Below the pieces are notes generated by a model, which saw only the letters and a program-made list of their open reading frames with translations, searched no databases and was not told where the DNA came from. Both the position numbers and the translations under genes were made by a program. DNA of 64,000 nt from Littorina saxatilis (Eukaryota; Mollusca; Gastropoda; Littorinimorpha; Littorinidae): the NCBI RefSeq assembly GCF_037325665.1, contig NC_090261.1:1941490-2005489 (forward strand), in the 5' to 3' direction. Numbering within the stretch: position 1 is the stretch's first letter; every line of letters begins with the position of its first letter. Shown here piece by piece: positions 11,401 through 23,400 of this stretch.

Positions 11401-14400
11401 TGTCACTGTATGTGTCTTGGTATCTAAAAGTGGTTGTGTGTTGCAGGACCCCTGTCACTGTATGTGTCTTGGTATTTAAAAGTGGTTGTGTATGTGTCTT
11501 GGTATCTAAAAGTGGTTGTGTGTTGCAGGACCCCTGTCACTGTATGTGTCTTGGTATTTAAAAGTGGTTGTGTGTTGCAGGACCCCTGTCACTGTATGTG
11601 TGTTGGTATTTAAAAGTGGTTGTGTGTTGCCGGACCCCTGTCACTGTATGTGTCTTGGTATTTAAAAGTGGTTGTGTGTTCCAGGACCCCTGTCACTGTA
11701 TGTGTCTTGGTATCTAAAAGTGGTTGTGTGTTGCAGGACCCCTGTCACTGTATGTGTCTTGGTATTGAAAAGTGGTTGTGTGTTGCCGGACCCCTGTCAC
11801 TGTATGTGTCTTGGTATTGAAAAGTGGTTGTGTGTTGCCGGACCCCTGTCACTGTATGTGTCTTGGTATTGAAAAGTGGTTGTGTGTTGCAGGACCCCTG
11901 TCACTGTATGTGTGTTGGTATCTAAAAGTGGTTGTGTGTTGCAGGACCCCTGTCACTGTATGTGTCTTGTATCTAAAAGTGGTTGTGTGTTGCAGGACCC
12001 CTGTCACTGTATGTGTCTTGGTATCTAAAAGTGGTTGTGTGTTGCAGGACCCCTGTCACTGTATGTGTCTTGGTATCTAAAAGTGGTTGTGTGTTGCAGG
12101 ACCCCTGTCACTGTATGTGTCTTGGTATCTAAAAGTGGTTGTGTGTTGCAGGACCCCTGTCACTGTATGTGTCTTGGTATCTAAAAGTGGTTGTGTGTTG
12201 CAGGACCCCTGTCACTGTATGTGTCTTGGTATTTAAAAGTGGTTGTGTGTTGCAGGACCCCTGTCACCCAGCATCACCACCCCCCTGCCTCCCCTGGAGT
12301 TGTCCCTACAGGAGCAACAGGAGCTGGGCTACATGCCGCTCAGAGATGACTTTGAGAGGGTGAGCAGTGTACTTGTTATGTAGCATGCACTTTGCATTTC
12401 ACCCGTCTCTTTGGTCCTTTGGCCAGTGAAGTTTAAAATTGGGATCTGCTTGTGTCATGTGCTGGGCTGATTTTTCAGGGCTCCTAGATTTGGATAATGT
12501 CAGGAGAACTTGAATGTCAATGTTATTAAAAGATTGGAGAAAACATGGAAAGGTTCGGAGGTTTTGTCAGTTTCTTGGACTTTAATTGCTGAGTCATGAA
12601 ATCAGAAAAAAAGTGATCAAGACTGTGGTTCCAAGGGGTAAGAAGTAAGTGAGTTGCTGGTATTTAGACTATGTCCTTTGACGGAGTTTTCTTCCACCCA
12701 AGACAGCGGAGTCAGAGTAAGACAGCAGCAGTCAAGTGTGATTGTGAGACAGAGTCCATCATTGTTGTCTTCTCTACGTTTCAGGAGTACGACAACGAGG
12801 CAGAAACTCTAGTCAGCGGCCTGGCTATCAACGCTGAGGATGACGACCTTGATCTCAGTACGTCCTTTTTATTTCTCTGGTGTACACAGTGATTTATTGT
12901 GACATATTTCTTAAGGATTGTAGCCATTTTGAAATAAACATTAGATCAATAACAATTACTGTACTGTCATGACTGACTGTTACGATTACAAAATCGAAGA
13001 GTTTTCCTTGCTGCCAGTAGTTGCCTAAGTTATGGTGACGACTTTGAATATATTTGCCATGGAGGCTATGTTTGTGGTGTGACATGATCTGTTCTTTAAA
13101 TATCTGACCCCCAACTCCCCACAAGCTTTGATACATTCTAAAGTTAGTCTCAGGAGAAGCTAGATGGTTCACAGCGAGGAACTTGTCTCTGTCTGTTGAT
13201 GTTGATAGCTTAGGGGTGGGAAGTAGACTTCTGTTTAGCAGATTGAACAATTGTATTGAATATGTGCTTGCATAGCGTTGTCAGTTTGTAGAATGTTTCA
13301 GCAATGCTGTTGAGGCTGACAGTAACGTATGTGGTTTCTTTCCTGCAGGTGTAAAGCTATCGTGTATTGGCAAGTACCGGGTGAGGTTACGCGAGCGTGA
13401 CAGACGGAAGCGAATAGCACGCACCCACAGCCTCATCTCCACGTCTGTCATCCCCAACAAGAACTGCAAGACGCCCAACCCCAAGCGCAAGTTTGCCAAG
13501 GAGGACAGGTCAGTTTTCGGCTGCTGACTGATGATAACTTGTCTGTAATTATGCTGGACGGCTGAGCACAGAGCATTTTAGGCATTTGTGTCTATTTCAG
13601 ACATTTCCCTTTTAAAATATGATGGAAATTGTATGACTGCTAAAGTGTTGTTCTCAGGCCTTGTTCTGTAATTGATGCATCCTTTTGGATGTGTCTGATT
13701 TGTCTGACCCCTGCCCTGTGGACAGGTCCATAGTTTTGGATGTGTCTGATTTGTCAGACCCCTGCCCTGTGGACAGGTCCATAGTTTTGGATGTGTCTCA
13801 TTTGTCTGACCCCTGCCCTGTGGACAGGTCCATAGTTTTGGATGTGTCTCATTTGTCTGACCCCTGCCCTGTGGACAGGTCCATAGTTTTGGATGTGTCT
13901 CATTTGTCTGACCCCTGCCCTGTGGACAGGTCCATAGTTTTGGATGTGTCTGATTTGTCTGACCCCTGCCCTGTGGACAGGTCCATAGTTTTGGATGTGT
14001 CTCACTTGTCTGACCCCTGCCCTGTGGACAGGTCCATAGTTTTGGATGTGTCTGATTTGTCTGACCCCTGCCCTGTTGACAGGTCCATAGTTTTGACATG
14101 TAGGATGTCTTGACAGAGCGTGATGTTGGTTGTGCAATTGTTATTTTCCGTTATTGTCCCTGAGTGAGCGTTGACAATGTGGTGTTGTCTATAGATCTGT
14201 GATTATATGAGTGTTGTCTAAATGTGGTGTTGTCTAAATGTGGTGTTGCCTGTATGAGTGTTGAACTAGTGTGGTGTTGCCTGTATATCTACCCCCCGCG
14301 GGTTAGGGGGAAGAATTTACCCGATGCTCCCCAGCATGTCGTAAGAGGTGACTAACGGATTCTGTTTCTCCTTTTACCCTTGTTAAGTGTTTCTTGTATA

Positions 14401-17400
14401 GAATATAGTCAATGTTTGTAAAGATTTTAGTCAAGCAGTATGTAAGAAATGTTAAGTCCTTTGTACTGGAAACTTGCATTCTCCCAGTAAGGTAATATAT
14501 TGTACTACGTTGCAAGCCCCTGGAGCAATTTTTTGATTAGTGCTTTTGTGAACAAGAAACAATTAACAAGTGGCTCTATCCCATCTCCCCCCCCTTTCCC
14601 CGTCGCGAAATAACCTTCGTGGTTGAAAACGACGTTAAACACCAAATAAAGATTGCCTGTATATCTGTTATTGTCCCTGAATGTGTATTGACAGAGTGTG
14701 GTGTTGCTTGTGCAGGGAGTTTGTGGAGAAGATGAAGGTGTTCACTCCATTCCAGATGAGTGAAGACGTGGAGAGGTTACAAGATGGCTTACTGAGTGAG
14801 TGACTATTCCTCCTTTGTTTTAAACGTTCCTGTCTGCTTAAAAGCGGGGACAAGCCTTCATGAGCTTTAATTGGGAAGCCAAAGGGTGTCCATGCCAAAA
14901 TACCAAGATAAACTTAGAATAAAGTTTGAAGAGTTTAACAGTTTTGCTCGTAGAAATAAATGGGAGTGGTGTGTCGAGCTGATAGGATGCCATAGTTTGT
15001 CAGAAATTATGACAATGAAATAAGTAATGAACAGCCTCGCTGATGTGCTGCAGAAGGTTGTGTTTGGGAAGGACACTTTACAGAAAATCGCTTTATGTAG
15101 TGTAAACAGATACCTTTGTTGGCAACAAAAGTTTCAATATATATATAATTTACGTTTTTATTTTTTGCGAGTACATGTATTGCCTTTTTGTATGATGTCA
15201 AATCTAATTTTCCTTGCATAATGTTGAATTTCCAGGTCTTGGTATTAATCTCTTTGTTTCGCCTGTTGCAGAGGAAAAGGAAGAAAAAGCCAAAATCACA
15301 GATATGTCAGAACTACGCAAGCAAGGGGTTACAATTTTAAGCGGTAAGCTATTCACACTTTGCTTAGTTTGGACAGCACCCCTTTTTTTGTTTCTTTTAA
15401 GTTACTTTGTTACTTATCTTCAGTTTCTTCTGTTTGAGATTTCTGTCATTTTAAGTGGAGAACTTTTCTCTTTTTCATTTGCACTTTACTGCAGTCCATT
15501 CTTGTGGCACATTTTGTTGGATGAAACCTTAAAAAACATAGCAGTAGAGAAGTAAGTTAGCAACAGTTTGATTCTGGAATATGATAAAGCTTAGCAAAGT
15601 ACGGAGACCCATTTTGTGTGGGGATGCACACTGCAGTGTTATTGTTGCAGAACAACTCCCAGTGATTGGCTGGTACCCTGTGATTGTAGTGATAGCTTGC
15701 TGGCTGCCCCCACCCTTATTTCACTGTCAACCCTCGCTGTCCTCATTTGCTATGGAGAAATCAACCTCATGTGCTTTGTTACAACTGCTCTTTTGGGGGG
15801 GGGGGGGGGGGGGGGGGGGGGAGCTAGGGATCAGGTTACTGTTAGAGTTTGTACGCTGCTATTCTTTACCAGCATCTCACTGCTGCAGAGGTTTTCCTCC
15901 TTCACTCTCTCTTGTGGCTGGTTTTCACAGGACCTGATTTAGGTAGTCTTACTCTTAGATGTAAACAAACAGTCTTATTTTCTGCTATTCTCTAACCACT
16001 TATCTAAACTGACTTTGAATAACCAGATGTTTTAGCATTAGCAGAGCAATGTTCCAGTTATAACGGTACTCAAGATTATTGATCTACGGTATTGTAGCTG
16101 ACAGGTGGACTGTTTCAAGTGTTCAAAGAACATTGAGATATTTTACCCCGAAAGGTAAAACAACCCTCTTTTCATGTTCTAAGGCATTTAGATAGTGGAC
16201 TCGCAAGCCGGGCATGACAGAATTGCTGTCAGTGACTTTTACTGCTTCACTTTTTACCCAATTCCAAAAGCACAATGAAAGTAAAGAGAGCCATGTACCG
16301 TGGTTGTTTGAGTGACGGATGTTTGACTGTGTGCTGTTCTCCAGATGTTGAGGAGTTTGAGGAAGAGAAGTTCAAGCGAGAGAAACGGAAGGAGAATAGG
16401 AAAAAGCTGGTGAGTTGTGTGCGCTTCACCGCTTGTTCCTCCATTCCTTCCTCTCTTCCATCCTGCATAACACTGGGTGAAAGTCTTTACCTGCCAGGGC
16501 GGTGGGCATAATCCTCCATACATTGTGTCCATAACACTGGGTGAAAGTCCTTACCTGCCAGGGCGGTGGGCATAATCCTCCATACATTGTGTCCATAACA
16601 CTGGGTGAAAGTCCTTACCTGCCAGGGCGGTGGGCATAATCCTCCATACATTGTGTCCATAACACTGGGTGAAAGTCCTTACCTGCCAGGGCGGTGGGCA
16701 TAATCCTCCATACATTGTGTCCATAACACTGGGTGAAAGTCCTTACCTGCCAGGGCGGTGGGCATAATCCTCCATACATTGTGTCCATAACACTGGGTGA
16801 AAGTCCTTACCTGCCAGGGCGGTGGGCATAATCCTCCATACATTGTGTCCATAACACTGGGTGAAAGTCCTTACCTGCCAGGGCGGTGGGCATAATCCTC
16901 CATACATTGTGTCCATAACACTGGGTGAAAGTCCTTACCTGCCAGGGCGGTGGGCATAATCCTCCATACATTGTGTCCATAACACTGGGTGAAAGTCCTT
17001 ACCTGCCAGGGCGGTGGGCATAATCCTCCATACATTGTGTCCATAACACTGGGTGAAAGTCCTTACCTGCCAGGGCGGTGGGCATAATCCTCCATACATT
17101 GTGTCCATAACACTGGGTGAAAGTCCTTACCTGCCAGGGCGGTGGGCATAATCCTCCATACATTGTGTCCATAACACTGGGTGAAAGTCCTTACCTGCCA
17201 GGGCGGTGGGCATAATCCTCCATACATTGTGTCCATAACACTGGGTGAAAGTCCTTACCTGCCAGGGCGGTGGGCATAATCCTCCATACATTGTGTCCAT
17301 AACACTGGGTGAAAGTCCTTACCTGCCAGGGCGGTGGGCATAATCCTCCATACATTGTGTCCCCTCCTGGCTGCTTGGCCTGCACAGCTTTCTCTTCTCT

Positions 17401-20400
17401 CTCGCCCCCCCATTCCAATACCCTTCTCTTTCTGCTCTCTCTCGCCCCCCATTCCAATACCCTTCTCTTTCTGCTCTCTCTCGCCCCCCATTCCAATACC
17501 CTTCTCTTTCTGCTCTCTCTCGCCCCCCATTCCAATACCCTTCTCTTTCTGCTCTCTCTCGCCCCCCATTCCAATACCCTTCTCTTTCTGCTCTTTCTGC
17601 TACCCATCGTGTTCCCTTAGTATCTCCCCCACTGCTCTACCCCTGCCCTAGGTGAGTTAGTCTCTCCCCGCTGCCCCAGCCCTTCCCTAGGTGAGTTAGT
17701 CTCTCCCCGCTACCCCCTTCTCTTACTCTCCTCCCATCTACTCCACTCCACCCCAACTGCTAGTGCTTCCAGTGTTCCAGGCGTGGACCACATTCAAAGC
17801 TGGTGTTAGAACGACTTGCTGCATCAGTTGTAATGCACGCTGTCCTCTCATGCTCATTGTCCACATGTGGAATCACACTAGTGTTAGGGCGCTCCCACCC
17901 CTCCCACTTTCTTTAAAATAAAAATTGTGTGTGATTCCTTACTATGCAAACATGGTGTGGATAGTGTTTGCCTGATCCCTGAACATCTCTCATGGAATCT
18001 GTGCATTGGTTCTTGCAAGCAACTCTTTGTAAAGCTATGCATGTGCACATATAGATATACTCACCTCTTTGTAAAGCTATGCATGTGCACATATAGATAT
18101 ACTCACCTCTTTGTAAAGCTATGCATGTGCACATATAGATATACTCAACTCTTTGTAAAGCTATGCATGTGCACATATAGATATACCCAACTCTTTGTAA
18201 AGCTATGCATGTGCACATATAGATATACTCAACTCTTTGTAAAGCTATGCATGTGCACATATAGATATACTCAACTCTTTCATATTGTCTCCTTGAACAC
18301 TAACATCACACACTGTTTTACCCACCCTAGATGACTTAGCTACAATTTTCTAACAGTACTAACATGTTTTTTGGTTGGTCTTACTGTAGCTTTGAGTACT
18401 ACTACTAACAGTATGGATGTGCAAGGTAGATGGTGCTGGTGCTTTTTCTCCACTTGGTTGCTGCTGTATATTGTGCTTTGCTTTAATGTCCATTCAGTTT
18501 GTGAGTGAAAGAACCTGCTCTGCATGTATTTCCAGTGGTCTTCTCTTTTCTGAAGATTATTAGAAATGCAAGTTCAAAGTCAAACACAGATGTAACGTTC
18601 TCTTTTTGAAATCTTGTGATTGTTTAGGTTGTAAAGATTTTGGGGTGGATTTTGTTTGTCTGTTTGCTGTCTTTGTTTTGTTTGTTTTCTTACCCCCCCT
18701 CCAAACCCGTCATGACTGTGTGCAGTTTGGTCTCCTGTCTTTGTTTTGTTTGTTTTCTTACCCCCCCTCCAAACCCGTCATGACTGTGTGCAGTTTGGTC
18801 TCCCTGTGCTCCGAGTTTGGCGAGCTTGTCTGCCCTCTCACTGTATACACTGTATCACATACTCCCCCTGTTATTTCCCTCTGCTTCCCTTGTACAATGG
18901 GTCTCTCAACTTTGCTGTGGTGCTGGTAGGAGTACCAATGTATTCTGATTGTCTTTCAGTCAGGAACAGTTGTTACCACCTAGTTAGACATTCAGGTACA
19001 ATTCAAACCCTGAAAGTGTGTCAGTGTTTACTCAGACTGTGAAACCGGGTGACCAGTTTTGGTGAGAGTCAGGATTCAGATTTTACATAACGGCTAGTGT
19101 GTCCTGTAGAAGCACTAATGTAGGCCGATGCTGTCCCTTTAAAACTGCGTATTGATTAGTTCAGCAGAGAACGTATCACACTACACATCATCAGCTTTTA
19201 GATGAATCAGATGACATCTTCAACTGACATTCTGAAAATGTCTGTGTGAAACAGTTGTGTTACCTTGCAAAATGTTTGAACAGAGAAGATATCATATGGC
19301 TTTAAGGCATTTCAGGGTTGTTCTAGCATGGAGAATTATAAAGCATTTCACTTGATTAAGTCCCCTGGCATTTGGACGATAGCATTTAGTATTGATGAAA
19401 AAGGTTTTATTTTGCTAAATATTTTTCTTTGTTTTTTCTTTTTTCTTTGTTTTGCTTTTTAATTGTGTTTTTGATTTCTGAATATCAATTGTGTTTTGTT
19501 CCTCTAGTGTTACTGTTAATGTTGCTAGTGTAAATATAATTGTGCCGCTACGAGTAAACACCTGATCCCAACCGGGAGAGATATATTTGCTGACACCTTG
19601 CCATGTCTTGCTTTGCTTCATCTTTGGAATTGGAATTTGACAGTGAATATTATGTAGTACAGCAGTCCCTGCAATGTACGGCCCCCGGCGTGAGCGGACA
19701 CCTGACATGTACGGACACATTTGCTCGGCACGGAGTGTTTTCCTTCTATATTTGCCCCCCCTTAAACGGACACCTGCAAAACGTGGACACGGACACTCAT
19801 TTTCGGTCCCAACAGCAGGTCATACCTCCAATGTACGGACAGACCATCGTCAAATTTTCACCACAACAAAATCGATAACAGAGCAGTCCGGCTCTTGGTG
19901 CAAAGATCACAGCCGCAATGGCGTGACGACAGTCACTGGTAACTTGAGTGCACCTGTACCCATCAGGAGGGGGGGGGGGGGGGGGGGGTAGTTTTGGTCA
20001 GGAGTGGAGTACATGCGAAGATGCCAACATGAAACTGCACTGTGCTCTTTATTCTTGTCCGTTGGACGTAAAAAAACAGAAACCACAGTCGATGAAGGTC
20101 TTGAGCGAAAGAGGGTGAAAATCCGGCTACAGTTCTCAGCATCGTGTGTCTGTGTGTAACCTCTTTCATTGACAAGATACTCTTGTTTCCCCTCAGCCTT
20201 GACCAGTGAGTCGGTTGCCTAATCTGTGAACCCTTCAGTTGTCTTGCTGTGTCAAAAGTTACGACACAGTCAACTGGTTTTGCTCTGAGTGAACAGTTGG
20301 AGCTGACCTCTCTGGCCACAGCCCAACAGTACATGGCTGGAGGGAGTGAGAGAGAGAGGGAGGGGGGGGGGTGTGGAGGGGTAGCTGGCTAAACTCTGTA

Positions 20401-23400
20401 GGGTGTCCGGTGTCACTGCATGTCAGCAGGAAGAGTATTGGAGAGAAATAGAGAGGTGTACTCTTCCACACAATTTCCAAGCATCAGTTGTCACGGCTTG
20501 GGGTAGGCATTAGTGAGGGAGAGTGGGAGCTGTGTTATGTACAGTGTATTTCCGACTGAAGAGTGAAAAGTCACTGCCATGCCACATGATCGGCATGCAG
20601 TCAATAAAGCCAGACAAGATGAAAATAAATTACATGATTATGACATGCAGCTCAATCTGCTGCTATTTATTCAAACTGGGTTCAAGCTTATTCTTGCAAA
20701 GCATCTGCACACGCTCCTCTGTGCTGTGTTTGTGTGGCTGCTTTCGTATGTCAGTGCATGGTGAGTGTGTTCACTGCCTTGAGGATTTATTTTATCTCTT
20801 CTTTTCAACACTTTTCATACAAATCATTTTTACAGAACGTTTAAAGAAGTATTAGGAGTTTATTGTTTAGTAGCCACAAGAAGTGATTAGCATAGACTCA
20901 ATCCTGTTGTTTGTGTGTCTCTGTGTGAGTGTATGGGGGAGGGGGTTGTGTGGTCACCCCTCCCGTGACCGGACACCTGCAATGTACGGACAGTTTTGCT
21001 ATGGCCCAAGGGTGTCCGTTCATGAGAGGGACTGCTGTAGTAATGTAGCTTACTTTTGTTTTTTCTCCAATATCTTAGGTTCTTTTTATGTTTCTTTTTG
21101 TTGCTTTGTTTTCTTTTTGGGCATCAATGTCAATTTTGTAGACCTATTCAGTAGGAATATTTTGCTTTCCTTCTGTTTATATTTTTATAGTCTTGTCATT
21201 TGCAAATTAAATGCATGAGTAACATTAACATTTGTGTCATTCTGCTTTCATTTGTCAAGTTACATGCAATTTCACCTGCACTAATATTTTGCTGAAAGTG
21301 GTATTTTGTTACAATATGAAGAGCTTTGTAAAACGTGTTGCTGAAAGTGAAACTGACTGAAGATACCCTGTTATACAGGGTGGGCCATAAAAAGTGTCCA
21401 CATTTAATTTGTTAATATTTTTCCTGTAAAGTGATATTTTCTTTTTTGTTTCAGATAGAATTTGAGATAAGCATCTTAGAATTCTTTTAAAGACTGAATG
21501 GATCGCATTCCAGTACAGGAAAGGACCAAAATCGTTGAACTTTACTTTGCTACCAATTCTGTGGTTCTCGCCCAGCGCGCTTTTCGGAGAGAGTTCCCTG
21601 GCACACACTGTCCATGTGCGAGAACTGTGAAGCGCCTCGTGGATAAATTCAGGAACACTGGTAGTCTCGCAGATAACAATAAAGGACATAGTGGTCGACC
21701 ATTTTCTGCTAGAAGTCCAGCTAACATTGAAGCAGTAAGGGACCGTTTGCAGGAATCCCCACGAAAATCAACAAGGCGGCTGTCACAGGAAGTCGGTATC
21801 TCGAGGACATCTGTACGAAGGATCATACACAAAGACTTAGGATTGTTTCCGTACAAGATACAAATTCTCCAACAACAAACTGATGCAAACAAAAGAGAAA
21901 GGTTAGAATTCAGTCAACGCATTTTTGAAAGAATTGAAAACAACCCAGGAGTTCTCGACCTCATTTTCTTCAGCGATAAAGCCCATTTTCATTTGAGTGG
22001 ACATGTCAACAAACAAAACATGAGATTTTGGGCACCTAATCAGCCCCATGAACACATACAGCCACCACTGCGAGACTACCAGTGTTCCTGAATTTATCCA
22101 CGAGGCGCTTCACAGTTCTCGCACATGGACAGTGTGTGCCAGGGAACTCTCTCCGAAAAGCGCGCTGGGCGAGAACCACAGAATTGGTAGCAAAGTAAAG
22201 TTCAACGATTTTGGTCCTTTCCTGTACTGGAATGCGATCCATTCAGGCTTTAAAAGAATTCTAAGATGCTTGTCTCAAATTCTATCTGAAACAGAAAAGA
22301 AAATATCACTTTACAGGACAAATATTAACAAATTAAATGTGGACACTTTTTATGGCCCACCCTGTATGTTGTGTATAATTCTCTGCGGCTATGCTGGACA
22401 GACATTTTTCTTAGACTTAAGTGGGGTTTTGTATCTGTAGGGGACAAGTGCAAAGGTTTCATTGTTTTTTGTTCTTTCTTTTTTTAGGGTAAATTTCTCA
22501 TCATATTTTTTTAATCAGACTGTTAAAGTTCAAATTTTTTTTGTTCGGAAAAGCTTTTTTTGTGTGCTTTAGTTTATATGTTGGTGTGCTATTTCGGCAT
22601 GATTGTCTGACTTTTTAGCAGTTTGCATATGTGTGCTCTGGCAGGATTGACAGTGAGATAGAGTGTAACTGTAAGTGTGGTAGAGCTGTAATGGTTTGCT
22701 GTCTTTGTGTTTTGCAGAACAGCTTGTCAACCCCAAAGCGAAACTCAACGGTTTCCAAAAAAGCAGAGTAAGGTTCACTCTTTTCCCGCATAACTGGGGA
22801 TGTATTTCCCTTTCTAAATGCCTGTTTCCTTGGAATCTCAATTTCTCAGTTTAAAGATTGGATCGTTGTGTTTTGTGCCTGCCTGTCAAGTTTTGACTAA
22901 ATGTTTTAACATAGAGGGGGAATCGAGTCGAGGGTCATGGTGTATGTGTGTGTGTCTGTGTGTGTGTGTAGAGCGATTCAGAGTAAACTACTGGACCGAT
23001 CTTTATGAAATTTGACATGAGAGTTCCTGGGTATGATATCGCCAGACTTTTTTTTTCATTTTTTCGATGAATGTCTTTGATGACGTCATATCCGGCTTTT
23101 TGTAAATGTTGAGGCGGCACTGTCACACCCTCATTTTTCAATCAAATTGATTGAAATTTTTGTAAAGCAATCTTCGACGAAGGCCGGGCTTCGGTATTGC
23201 ATTTCAGCTCGGTGGCTTAAAAATTAATTAATGATTAAAAATCTGAAAATTGTAATACATTTTTTTTAATATAAAACGATCCAAATTTACGTTCATCTTA
23301 TTCTACATGATTTCCTGATTCCAAAAACATATTAATATGTTATATTTGGATTAAAAACAATCTCTGAAAATTAAGAATATAAAAATTATGATCAAAATTA

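Larger units (their letters stand above)
18803..22717. other. Right part of TADA2B intron 12
   Basis: This stretch holds a possible 1.4-kb element bounded by inverted TACAGCAGTCCCT, a poly-G run and a mariner-type fold-back element, listed separately. Between them the sequence is AT-rich without recognised genes. The acceptor of exon 13 is TTTGTGTTTTGCAG at 22717. Confidence 0.5.
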
